In this document: positions 1 through 9,358 of the stretch, one piece after another
Layout of the letters: each line of letters begins with the position of its first letter
Numbering within the stretch: position 1 is the first letter of the stretch
DNA from: Chrysogorgia sp. JL179-B06
Lineage: Eukaryota; Cnidaria; Anthozoa; Scleralcyonacea; Chrysogorgiidae
Assembly (NCBI GenBank): GCA_035772405.1
Contig: JAYKKM010000122.1
Coordinates: 162,501 to 226,500, forward strand
DNA: 64,000 nt
Direction of reading: 5' to 3'
The notes under the pieces: model-generated
Database searches by the model: none
The model's input: the letters and a program-made list of their open reading frames with translations, nothing else
Told to the model about the DNA's origin: nothing
Position numbers and translations under genes: made by a program

Positions 1-105
1 TCAAGACATTTCTACAACAGTATAACAAATTCACAAGTGTAAATAGAAATGCAAATGACTATTGTGGTTTTAGCCTGATGTTAATTCAGCATACCATTAT
101 TATTT

Positions 106-183
106 CACTGATGAAGATGATGCTCTCATATTAGTGACCATATTATATGGTCACTAATATGAGAGCATCATCTTCATTCAGTG
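106..183. repeat. Near-perfect hairpin (foldback)
   Basis: Two arms of about 37 bp are reverse complements with a single one-base difference, around a 3-base centre. Weaker outer complementarity (attat near 94-103 against ataat near 219-227) suggests the hairpin is the core of a slightly larger foldback. No coding content. Probably a MITE-like remnant; no family recognised. Confidence 0.8.
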
Positions 184-241
184 ATATATGCTCCAGTATT
201 TGACAATTAAATACATTCATAATAATGGTCATAGGTATATG

Positions 242-460
242 TGGTACTTCAGGAAAATACTGGTTTTTATTTCATGATGTTAATTTTTAATGACAAGTGA
301 ACACTGAGTTTGCTTATATGGTATACAAGCTGGTATGTTTCAAGCAAATGCCCTTTGTCAGAGAGATGTTTTCTGTGATGAAGGACCTTTTATATTTTTA
401 TTTGTGTAAGCAAATTCAATGTTCTCTTGTCATTAAAACAAGTATTTTCCTGAAGTACCA
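242..460. repeat. Inverted-repeat element, MITE-like
   Basis: A perfect 20-base arm at 242-261 is repeated inverted at 441-460, with a second inner complementary block at about 285-301 and 422-438. The 219-bp unit has no credible protein. It looks like a small non-autonomous DNA transposon; the target duplication was not resolved. Confidence 0.6.
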
Positions 461-639
461 TAACACACCTATTACCATTCTTATTGCACACTTTTATTGT
501 ACTATTGAGTTTGCTTGAAATACATGCTTACTTTTAGTCTAATAAAAGTTTGAAAACTACAGGTCTACATAATAAAATCTATGTTGTTTGTCACAGACTA
601 AATGTCACTTTTATAATGTCTATGTGCTTGAGCATCCCA

Positions 640-840
640 TTAAAAGGGGCAGCAATGTCTTGTGGCATTCATCCCTATCTTGTTTTGCTTTGGATAGTCA
701 AAATCTAACAGGTAGAAAGATGCCAAAAACCCCACAGTAGCTTCCTTCATATCTCTAACATCAGTTTTGAATAAGATCCTTTTTTCCACAATTACATATA
801 CAAAATATTTATCAAATACCAGCACTGGTACATTCCCCAC
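640..840 (-). CDS. Candidate 3' terminal exon sharing a C-terminal module with 4774-5050
   Basis: The open stretch encodes about 60 residues ending in a stop. It has an alternating hydrophobic pattern and the tail motif FYLLDFDYPKQ. I associate this pattern with the C-terminal part of large uncharacterised animal proteins often annotated as SAM-domain-like; that is recollection, not a search. An AG acceptor precedes the reading frame near 835. The same module occurs on the same strand near 4.9 kb (FYVLNMEY). A possible first exon lies at 3483-3590, but intermediate exons were not resolved, so this may be a gene fragment. Confidence 0.4.
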   Translation of the reverse strand: MGNVPVLVFDKYFVYVIVEKRILFKTDVRDMKEATVGFLASFYLLDFDYPKQNKIGMNATRHCCPF

Positions 841-2287
841 TTGTTTTCTACTCCATGTATCTAATTTGGATCTTCATAATCCTTAAAAGAAACAAATATT
901 AGTTTAGTACTGTAAATAGAAACAAAAGATTTTCTAATTATATTTTAATATCATACAATCTCTAGGAATGAATTGTGTTAGAACCTGGATGGAAAACAAA
1001 ACTAACTACTTTTCCAAACGTGCAGACATTAAATGTTTTGTTATATTATATCAATCTATTCAGACAACAAAACATCACAAAACAACTTATCCAGTACCGT
1101 ACTAATTAAAATTTGTCCATTTTTTAAAACACAATTTTGTTGAAGGGACAGTAAGATGAAAATCATACATCCCAATTTTGCATTTTGCTTAGAAGTACTC
1201 TCAAAATGATGACGAATAGCATGCTTGCTTGTTGTCAATATCTCATCTTATTGTAGAAATATCCTAGTTTTTGAAAGATGCAAATGAGATACCTTGCAAC
1301 ATAATCTGCACAAAAAGAAAAACTAAATGAGTAATACAGTGATGGATCCAGCTTGATCTGGTAGAGGGTGCTAGTGAAGTGAGATCCTGAGGCGTGGGGC
1401 ATGACCGAGACAGGGTGGAGTGCCCGCAAAGCCCACCAGAACATTTTTTATACCTATTAATACCTATGAATCATATGATAGCTAATATATGAATCATATA
1501 TCTACTGTATGAATCATATGATAGCTATGATACCTAAAAACTGGATTTGACATAGCAATTGGCACCCTCACTGCACGCCTATTGGCCAAGGCCAGGGGGT
1601 GCATATACCCCCTGTAAATCCATCACTGGAGTAATATACCTAGTAAACTTAGGATTCTCTCTCAAGGCATCTCATTTGCATTTAAAGAAAATATTGACCA
1701 AGCCAGAACACCATTCTTCCTTATTTAATAATGTGAATAAAGTACAGTTTTAGATGGTAATTTAACATAAATAATGGTAGGCTGAAAACCAAGGTGAATC
1801 TAACCATTGAGTCTAGGATGGAGTACCGTACTGGCACATGTTAATGTTTTAAATTTGTTAGAGTGTAAACAGTCTTTGACAAACTTAAAACATAAACAGG
1901 TACCCCCAGTCAAGGAGTTGGTGAAGTCGGTGTACTGTGCATCCACTGAACACCCAGTTTTTGTCGGTAAGGAGAAAACATTTTCAAATTATTTAAAAAT
2001 CATGCAGATTTTTAAAGGTATATACAGTGCTTTATGTATATGCTCTTTCACAAGCATAATAAAAAAATTATTAGTAGATAATATAAACTTACCAAAATAA
2101 GCTAAATAATTTTTTCCAGCTGCTCTTATCTTAGTTTTATTTAAGCAGGAATGGCAACTTCATCTAGAAACAACCTAATTAAAATACATAATAAATAAGA
2201 TAATGGTTGCAACCACTCAACCAATCCATATCGAGTATTCCACTGCTCTATACCCATAGTGCTTCAATTCATGATTAGACAGGTTAA
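841..2287. other. No gene recognised
   Basis: AT-rich sequence with only short unsupported ORFs on both strands. A few direct repeats of an 'atgaatcatatgatagct' type word occur at 1465-1530. I see no RNA gene or element end. Confidence 0.5.
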
Positions 2288-2385
2288 TAGTGAACTCTAT
2301 ATAGTATATAGAGTAGAGTCCACAAAATATATTTTGTTTTCTTTTGTCATAGCACAGTGGATTCTATATACTATAGAGTTCACTA
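2288..2385. repeat. 98-bp MITE-like foldback
   Basis: Starts tagtgaactctata and ends with its inverted counterpart tatagagttcacta; the arms extend about 30 bp with a few mismatches. First of three consecutive foldbacks in 600 bp. Non-coding. Confidence 0.7.
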
Positions 2386-2486
2386 ATGAATTCAATAAGT
2401 CAATGGTTCTGGTAAATGTGCGAGGCAAAAAATAAATAGTAACAGTTAAAATTACTTTGTGGTTTCAACCATTCTCTAAGATGGTT

Positions 2487-2613
2487 AGATAATGATCCCT
2501 CATGCTCTATGGGATACAGAGTCCCTCCAATTAAATAGAAGTCCACTCGGGGCCTTCTAACTACTGTAATTATTGGTATTCTTTATCCCATAGAACACTT
2601 GTGACCATTATCT
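2487..2613. repeat. 127-bp MITE-like foldback
   Basis: Imperfect terminal inverted repeats of about 30 bp begin agataatg and share the inner block tctatgggata. Non-coding, no homology to the neighbouring foldbacks by eye. Confidence 0.6.
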
Positions 2614-2699
2614 GACCTATACTTAATGTTACAATATTATAAGTCTCATTAAAATATCTTGTTAGGCAAATATATACAGTAGTGATTATTATTAGTATT

Positions 2700-2905
2700 A
2701 CGATACATGATGATCGTCAAGTTCAAATCCTCTGAAAACGAATCCCAGACAGTTTCCTAAGTATTACTGGTATAGTGAATTTTGCATATGCAGTGAATAT
2801 AGCAATCAAACCAGTACATTTGATAGAAGAACAGAAGGTTACAGGATCAATCCCTGTCTGGGATATTTTCTAAGGATTTGAGCTTGACAATCATCCATGT
2901 ATCGT
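2700..2905. repeat. 206-bp MITE with about 50-bp inverted repeats
   Basis: The left arm from acgatacatg and the right arm ending catgtatcgt are complementary over about 50 bp with scattered mismatches, including the block cccagacag/ctgtctggg. The right arm contains a B-box-like stretch (ggatcaatccc), so a tRNA-related origin is possible but not shown. Confidence 0.65.
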
Positions 2906-3480
2906 CTAAGCTGGTTCACTTGGTACTTTGTTTGCCACCTGAATTTTAATTCCATGAAATATCAAAAATCTATAACTACTTGACAACCGGTGTGCAATAT
3001 CACATGAAGAAATATTTTGAGTAATGCCAAATGTTTGGAAGTTGAATTTATACATAAAAATTATGATAACAACACTTCTAAAACCATGCCATTACTCTCT
3101 GAATTTGTGCTTTTCAGCAAGAATTTAAATCATCCTTAGAAATTCCATTTTGTTGATTGTTGTTCATACTTAATCATTATCATAAACAAATAAAAGGTTA
3201 TATAAACGGTTATTCCCGATAAATATTTGTATAACATACCGTTTTGTTTCCTGTGACCAGATAAAGGATGGGCTTTCTCGATCATTCAAATTATTTTGAT
3301 TAATAGACACTTGTCACTTGATTATCCACATTTCAATTGAAAAATAACTCTTCTCACACAATGGAATACTCTAAGACAAAGGTTTTGATAATATAAGTTC
3401 AGGACAACTATTAGATTTGCTTCAAACGTTCAGATGCATTTAGGAGCTATATAATATATTAGTAGATCAGAGTGAGACTT
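2906..3480. other. No gene recognised
   Basis: AT-rich; no ORF, RNA or repeat I can support. It may be intronic if the candidate first exon at 3483-3590 belongs with the exon at 640-840. Confidence 0.4.
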
Positions 3481-3482
3481 AC

Positions 3483-3590
3483 CTTCGTCTTCGAACTTTG
3501 CTGAAAGCCTGAAAACGCATCACTGCCGTATTTAATACCCCTGCAGCAGGCGACCACGAGAGATTCAAAATTTCAAATATGGCGCAGCGA
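3483..3590 (-). CDS. Possible first exon with strong splice donor
   Basis: On the minus strand an ATG opens a 12-residue basic peptide (MRFQAFSKVRRR) ending exactly at a textbook donor, GAAG|GTAAGT, at 3483. A TATA-like word (tattaaatac) lies just upstream of the ATG. Downstream minus-strand partners could include the exon at 640-840. The evidence is only the donor and the ATG; a transcript would be needed to confirm it. Confidence 0.3.
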
Positions 3591-4239
3591 CATTAACTCG
3601 CTAGGACCTCTGGGAAATGTCCATATACCCTTCACCAATCCCTTCACAATCCCTATACTTCCCTGCAATCCCAGCCAAAACATTGCTAAAGATGCCACAG
3701 AAGGCTACTGTGGAAGAGGCTAGTAGAAATTATATATAATATCAGCATATTGTCAAGTTGAGCGAGTCAGTGTATCTTGCTGGTTTATAAAGCTCTCCGA
3801 TGAGGGGGAGGGGATTGGGGCGAGCCGCTACGCAGGCTAACTCGAATGACACCAAGACGACTCCGCGTCGCGTTTGCGCAATGTTTATTCACTTTCAGTC
3901 ATATACCGGTAATGAGTATATTGAAATTGACTAAGAAATATGCTATTGTTACAAGTAAATTTCATTATCGGTAATATTATTCTTGTGATCTTGATAAGAA
4001 ATTCATATTTAATCTTGATTAATTATTGATAAGAAAATATTTTCTCGTTTTAAGTAAAATCGATTTATTTTTGTGTATAAATATATATTCTATTTTTCTA
4101 GGTAGGCTTTTACTTAATAAATGACAAAATATATAATAATTACATGATCAGGTTTTCTTATTTCATGAATTTTTATTATCTCAAAATAATTATTTTTATG
4201 GAAATCTTATCTTTTTTAACATATTGTTTTTCTTGTAAA
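3591..4239. other. No gene recognised; somewhat GC-richer promoter-like patch
   Basis: A patch at about 3520-3900 is richer in CpG than its surroundings (cgcgtcgcgtttgcg near 3867). It could be promoter-proximal sequence for the minus-strand exon at 3483-3590. The rest is AT-rich with no feature I can support. Confidence 0.35.
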
Positions 4240-4465
4240 TAAAATAATTTTCTTATTTCAAGAAAATGTTTCTTAGTTTAAGAAAAAGGAAATTTCTTAC
4301 TTTAAGAATTGTTTTTCTTATCAAGAAAATCATTTTCCTATTTTAAGAAATTGAAAATCTCATTTCTTGCAATACAAAATATTTCTTATTTTAAGAAGTT
4401 TTTTCTTTAATGAAGAAAATTATTTTCTTGTTTTAAAGACAAATAATTATTGAAATAAGACTTTT
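4240..4465. repeat. Cluster of AAGAAA/TTTCTT palindromic words
   Basis: More than ten copies of ttctta/taagaa words alternate in both orientations, giving local palindromes. Low complexity, non-coding. Structurally similar to other word clusters in the window at 4745, 6005, 21255, 23415, 33110 and 57956, although each uses a different word. Confidence 0.6.
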
Positions 4466-4744
4466 TGCTGTGTAAGATGCACAATTAAGTGAGATCGAAA
4501 ATCGGCCGAAGCCCCGACTGAGGGTCCGAGACAGCTAGTGAACTGATATATTCTTATAATAAACCAATGACCAAAATTTTGGGTGAAGCTTCATATAAAT
4601 CCCGAAATAACATCACAGACTATCGGTAGTAAAATTTGAAATTAAAATCAGCTGTTATTTTCAAAACAAAGCATTATAGCATTATGTTTTAAATTTGGGA
4701 TATTTATATGAAACATCTGCTAAAATTTTGCTAAAAATATAATT

Positions 4745-4855
4745 TGTATTCCTATAGGATCCTATAGGAATTCCTATAGGATGGGAATTTTCCTATAGGA
4801 ATTCAAATTAAAATTCCTATAGGAAAGTTTGTTCCTATAGGATCCTATAGGATTT
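4745..4855. repeat. Cluster of TCCTATAGGA palindromes
   Basis: The palindrome cctatagg recurs about eight times in about 110 bp, singly and doubled (cctataggatcctatagg), with aattc spacers. It overlaps the end of the candidate exon at 4774-5050, so it may have been inserted there or supply its stop. Confidence 0.85.
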
Positions 4856-5050
4856 TTTCGACCTGGTGTGTATTCCATGTTTAATACATAAAATGTACCA
4901 ACGAGGAGTACCACTGCCATAGGTATTTGATTATTGGTTACTGAAGATAACTCCAGGAATATTTGTCCTTCTACAGCAATGAACAGGGGATCCATGTACA
5001 AGCCTTGTTTAGGTTGTCTTGGAAACCTCTTCATCAATCGATTCATCGTC
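4774..5050 (-). CDS. Candidate last exon, conserved module (second copy)
   Basis: An acceptor (ATTTAG|GACG) at 5050 opens a frame containing FPRQPKQGLYMDPLFIAVEG and then FYVLNMEY. This matches in pattern the exon at 640-840 and, as I recall, the C-terminal part of uncharacterised SAM-like animal proteins. The frame then runs into the cctatagg word cluster, so the last residues are repeat-derived and the true gene end may have been altered by that repeat. Likely the same gene as the exons at 5382-5467, 5649-5779 and 5967. Confidence 0.45.
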
Positions 5051-5220
5051 CTAAATATAAAAATCAAAACATTATTTATATGGCACAGTACATGGTTTAC
5101 AAACATGATATTACCCTTTTGTTCCAGGCCTAGAACACAAAAGGGGTACTTAAATACACTTTTAAAATGGAGACCAAAGTCAAGGCTCAGACAAGGGCTC
5201 ACAGACTGTTTATAAATAGC

Positions 5221-5333
5221 TTAACCCATTAGTGGCAGTACCCTACCACTAAACAAGAAAAACACCCTGGTGTTTGACACAGTAAAACACTAAAGTCGGG
5301 CAAGTTCGGGCACCTTGCCAGCTAATGGGCTAA
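5221..5333. repeat. 113-bp MITE with 17-18-bp inverted ends
   Basis: Begins ttaacccattagtggca and ends tgccagctaatgggctaa, an imperfect inverted repeat. The interior carries a small palindrome aaacaccctggtgttt. It lies in a putative intron of the minus-strand gene and is non-coding. Confidence 0.7.
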
Positions 5334-5381
5334 AAGCAATACGTTTTAACATTATATTTATTGTTAATTGCAAACACTTAC

Positions 5382-5467
5382 ATGACAAATTTTTAAAAAC
5401 AATAGTTCTGCTGCCTTCTCCTTTAATACATCTTGTAAGATCAAAGCAGCCACTGTACTCTTTATCT
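5382..5467 (-). CDS. Candidate internal exon
   Basis: Bounded on the minus strand by AACAG|AGATAAAG (acceptor) and TGTCAT|GTAAGTG (a strong donor). Joined in phase to the exon at 5649-5779 it stays open for about 29 residues. No domain recognised. Support rests on splice signals and open frame only. Confidence 0.35.
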
Positions 5468-5648
5468 CTGTTAAGAGAAAAAGAATATGAATTAAAAATG
5501 TGTTAATTCACAAGCAATATGCTGGTGTATGGGGGCTCTAATGAATGGTGGAACTAGGGAGGATAAGGCACAAAAGGTAAATTTTGGGAACAGGATACTT
5601 TGGGTTTTATATGCTCATTAAAAAGTAAGAATTATTTAAATTATGTAC

Positions 5649-5779
5649 CTGGTTCTCTATCTGGCTCCTCTTCCAACAACCTCTCCATCATGCTTACCAG
5701 GGATTTTATGCTTCTTTTGGTGCACCCGCAAGCATACTTGATCATTTTCTTCTCCAGCAATTGAAAGGTACTTGCCATA
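5649..5779 (-). CDS. Candidate internal or first exon
   Basis: The minus frame starts MASTFQLLEKKMIKYACGC and ends at donor AACCAG|GTACAT. It is followed in phase by the exon at 5382-5467. It is either a start exon or a second exon behind the short one at 5967. Function unknown. Confidence 0.35.
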
Positions 5780-5926
5780 TCACGAACCAACAATTATTTA
5801 AAATCCTTCCAAATTTCGCGTTTATAATTTGCCACTCATCTTTTAGTTGTTCAATTTAACCAAACTTGCTTTGCGATCATATAAATAGCAATAAGTTATT
5901 AAGAATTGCGATATTTTTCCAAATTT

Positions 5927-5967
5927 ACGTGTCTATAAAACTTCGCCGGTCCTTCATCGTCCGCCAT
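5927..5967 (-). CDS. Possible first exon (MADDEGPAKFYRH)
   Basis: On the minus strand AAAATGGCGG gives a good start context and opens 13 residues before CAC|GTAAAT, a plausible donor. It sits upstream of the exons at 5.78 to 4.77 kb on the same strand and would make them one compact gene. The palindromic word cluster at 6005-6170 lies immediately upstream, where the promoter would be. Confidence 0.3.
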
Positions 5968-6004
5968 TTTGAATGCGAAAAACGTGTTTTGACTCCCAAA
6001 ATTT

Positions 6005-6170
6005 AACTCTTGAAATGGGGCTATTTTAGCACTTTCACTTACAGGTAAGGTGTTATTTTAGCACCTTAAAAAAGTGTTAGATATCTAAGGTGCTAAATTT
6101 GCACTTTTATACCAACTCGTGATTTTATGGTGTTAAATTGGCACCCAAATCGGTGCTAGAATAACACTAG
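6005..6170. repeat. Cluster of GGTGCTAAAATAGCACC-type palindromic words
   Basis: About eight alternating ggtgctaa / ttagcacc words surround A/T cores. No ORF. Same architecture as the clusters at 21255 and 33110, with different arms. Confidence 0.75.
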
Positions 6171-6174
6171 AATA

Positions 6175-6300
6175 CATATAACTATAACTTTTATATAAAC
6201 ATATAACTTACATATAAACATATAACATATATGTTCAGCTTACATATAAACATATAACTTACTTATATATAAACAAACTATTTCTGAGTTTGGTTCAGCT
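6175..6300. repeat. Short tandem repeat (acatataact)
   Basis: The word 'tataaacatataacttaca' recurs four to five times, followed by a doubled 'tttctgagtttggttcagct' at about 6279-6319. Simple repeat without coding content. Confidence 0.7.
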
Positions 6301-6769
6301 TTCTGAGTTTGGTTCAGCTTACACAAGAAATGTCTGACGAATTTACGCCGGTTGAGATTATTACCTTCGCCCCAGGGCCTTCGGCTCGAGTAGATTATTC
6401 CGTTACTATCACTGTCATCATCGTCACTCTGATTACCGCTAGCACCTTGACCGCATTATTTTTGGCGACTATATTTGGGATGCGCGAAATAATTCTACTT
6501 CTTTTCTCATTGTAGTAAATATGGCTTACCTCAAAAAAACAATCCAATCAAGTATCGGATCACATTTCACATCCGATTTAGCAGTTGATGGTGAGTCTTT
6601 GACATGCAGCTTAACACAACAGGTTTGTTAAATATTTTCTTGAATAAATGCTATAAAAACTATTTTTATTTTGTGTTATCATGAATTTCTAATGATGGTA
6701 TGCATTTACCTAATATTTTGTTGTTGATGTTGTGGTAGTTATTGTTGTTGTTATTGAAATTGTTCTACT

Positions 6770-6990
6770 TTTTTACCCATTCGCACGTATACGTTTTCCT
6801 AGCCTGCGCGCAGTCTCTAAATCGGAAACGGAAATGGTTTCCGTTTCCGATATAGGGACTGCACGCAGGCTAACGTTTTCCTGGCGTTTTAATATTGTTT
6901 CAGGTAATAATGGACCATTGTTTTCTGCTCCCCTGAGGACGGAGAACAATATAAAAACGCTATGAAAACGCATACGTGTGGACATGGTCT
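6770..6990. repeat. Nested MITE: outer inverted repeat with inner 71-bp hairpin
   Basis: Outer arms carry cacgtatacgttttc at the left and its inverted relative gaaaacgcatacgtgtg at the right. An inner stem at 6801-6871 (agcctgcg ... cgcaggct) is flanked on both sides by the direct repeat acgttttcct (6791-6800 and 6873-6882). The inner foldback therefore looks like an insertion into the outer one with a target duplication. ORFs here are palindrome artefacts. Confidence 0.65.
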
Positions 6991-7059
6991 TATACAAGAT
7001 GTTAAACGTCTCTAGAGATTTCTAACTAAAGGGACATACGCTCCGGGGAATTCCTTGTG

Positions 7060-7310
7060 TTCACTAACTGCTTCATTATCGTTAGACGAATGAAGTGATT
7101 CGAGAAAAATACGTTTATGGTAATTGCCAACTCGCTTCTCAAATATTTCCACATCGTTCGAATATATATCATGTCCTCTTTTTCTTTCTCCGATGTAAGT
7201 GAAAGAACATGACTGGCATTTGAATTTGTAAACGATGCCCTTTACTTCCGCTTGCGAAGGTCAACTATAGGTTTTCGAAAAATATCTCCCATGAGGGTCA
7301 TCAAAGTCCA
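7060..7310 (-). pseudogene. Neptune-like PLE, GIY-YIG fragment (inverted partner)
   Basis: The minus strand encodes a piece reading KGIVYKFKCQSCSFTYIGE, the CxxC plus YIGE start of the GIY-YIG nuclease that ends Penelope-like elements. It lacks the downstream catalytic part in one frame. The same segment occurs in the opposite direction at 8180-8265, so the fragment is an inverted partial copy meeting the plus-strand RT head-on near 7310-7340. Confidence 0.65.
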
Positions 7311-7334
7311 CCGACAAAGATACCTCTGAGACGA

Positions 7335-8265
7335 ATCAATAGCTGTATGGGATCACCGACATACCAATTATCAAAATACCTAGCCTCCCTTCTGAGCACC
7401 TCCACGAGGACAATGACTATTGGGTTAAAAATGCGAAAGATTTTTCTGATTTTGTTGGTGTGTAAAAGGTCGAGAAGGGTTGCATCTTTTGATGTGGTCT
7501 CATTGTTCACGTCAATTCCTGTGCAGCTGGCGACAGAGATAGTCAAACGAAAGCTTCTAAAGATGGAAAGATGAAAAGAACATACAATGTTAACGATGGA
7601 ACAAGTCGTCAGCCTTCTTACTTTCTTATTCCCGTTTGCGCCGTGATCGCAGAATTGGTTATGCAAGAAAATGAGTCAACTTCTTTAATTAGCGACTTCG
7701 CCGGTCGAAGTCCGCTGGTGGCGTCGATACGTTGACGATTCCAATTCGTGCCTCAAACAACAACACGTTCAGAGCTTCCACGATAATTTAAATTCCATAA
7801 ATCAGCACATTCAATTTACAATTGAATTACCAGAAGTTTCCGAGGAAGGCCAAACCATTGCGTTCCTCGACACGAAAACCACGGTTCTCGCAAACGGAGA
7901 AATATATGTCGCCGTTTACAGAAAGGTCACGCATACCGAGAAATATTTGGAATTTGACTCAAACAATCCAGACCAATGTAAAGCCGCAGTTGTAAAATCT
8001 TTATTCGATCGAGCTAACATCATTCCAACTAGCTTATCGAAAAAGAGACTGTGAAAGGAGCCCTCAAGATCAATGGTTATGCATATATACATGCATTCCT
8101 TATATCAAAGGCGTTTCGGAAAGGATAAAACGAATTTTGATAGATACGGATATCAGAACCACATATAAACCGTTGATGACCATGGGAGATATTTTTCTAA
8201 AACCTTAAGATCGACCTTCGCAAGCGGAAGTAAAGGGCATCGTTTACAAATTCAAATTGAAAGCA
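7335..8265 (+). pseudogene. Neptune-like PLE reverse transcriptase, broken
   Basis: Plus-strand fragments carry RT motif A (FDVVSLFTSIP at about 7485), then the palm and thumb region (FLDTKTTVLANGEIYVAVYR at about 7866), ending where the GIY-YIG begins (KGIVYKF). Several frameshifts separate the pieces, and the YVDD region near 7705-7735 is damaged (gcgtcgatacgttgacg). It would have encoded the Penelope RT used for target-primed reverse transcription. The close relative at 57.3-58.8 kb has the same motif order. Confidence 0.75.
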
Positions 8266-8524
8266 AAAGATCATGCATAAACGGGCACAAATTTATAGGG
8301 GGGGCGGGGGGGGGGGGGGGGGGGCGGAGAACGTTTTGCCCGACTGAAAAGGAAATCGCCCGACTTGTGATATAAAAAAGCACACCGGTATCATATATAC
8401 GTGTTCGTATGGATATGACTATGTTTTGATAAATTGCTTTGATTACTTTTCCCCATTTTCATCCTATTTTTTTATTTTCCCCCAATATTTTTCGCCCGAC
8501 TTACGTTGAAAATTCCATTCATCT

Positions 8525-8556
<32 letters not shown>

Positions 8557-8760
8557 GCTGATATCATGGAATTCGCGTTGGGCAAAAATAAATCTAGAGA
8601 AGAAATCTCTATAGAGCCGTTTAACATCTTGTATAAAAGTATATTCCGCTTTAATCTTGTAAACATTTTTTTAACTCGCACGAAGGTCGTAGGTAACGGC
8701 CAAAAATTTAGTTTTTATAAACTTTTTTAGATCAGATACAACAAGTTAATCTTTTTCTTT
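8266..8760. repeat. Two poly-G tracts in non-coding DNA
   Basis: Runs of G (about 8300-8329 with two C interruptions, and about 8524-8555 uninterrupted) are linked by repeats of cgcccgact. Such runs can form G-quadruplexes and are prone to length change. The proline and glycine ORFs here are artefacts. Confidence 0.8.
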
Positions 8761-8846
8761 ATATATATATATATATATATACGAAAGTATACAAAATATA
8801 CAAATGTGCCCTACCGGCTGTCACCATATGGCTTAATGGTAACTGT

Positions 8847-9136
<290 letters not shown>

Positions 9137-9179
9137 TTAAAGATTAAAGATTAAAACCTAAGATTGTTCATTTAAAAAA

Positions 9180-9232
9180 GCACTACAGTTCTGTTTCGAG
9201 AGACCCTTCATAGATCCTCTCTCTTCAGGCGC
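9180..9232 (-). ncRNA. Hammerhead ribozyme motif, PLE copy A
   Basis: The minus strand reads core CTGAAGA, stem II (six pairs, GAGAGA with TCTCTC), GAAA, a minimal stem III (ACA/TGT) and cleavage triplet GTA; stem I pairs GCGC with GTGC. The core has A instead of U at position 7, a position known to tolerate change. PLE-borne type I hammerheads are established; activity here is untested. Confidence 0.6.
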
Positions 9233-9358
9233 ATAATCAGATTAAACTAAAAATATCCCATTTATATACCGTTCATCCATAGTGGCGTAAAACCTAACGG
9301 TTTTTAATTAAAAATTTGTTTGCATGCCGGCATGCACTAGCTAGTTCGTTTCTTTTGT

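Noticed and set aside
6309..6515. 68-residue ORF with a hydrophobic middle
   Set aside because: No homology or splice context; starts in a duplicated ttctgagtttggttcag repeat.
8472..8730. Poly-Pro / poly-Gly ORFs at the G tract
   Set aside because: Homopolymer artefact.
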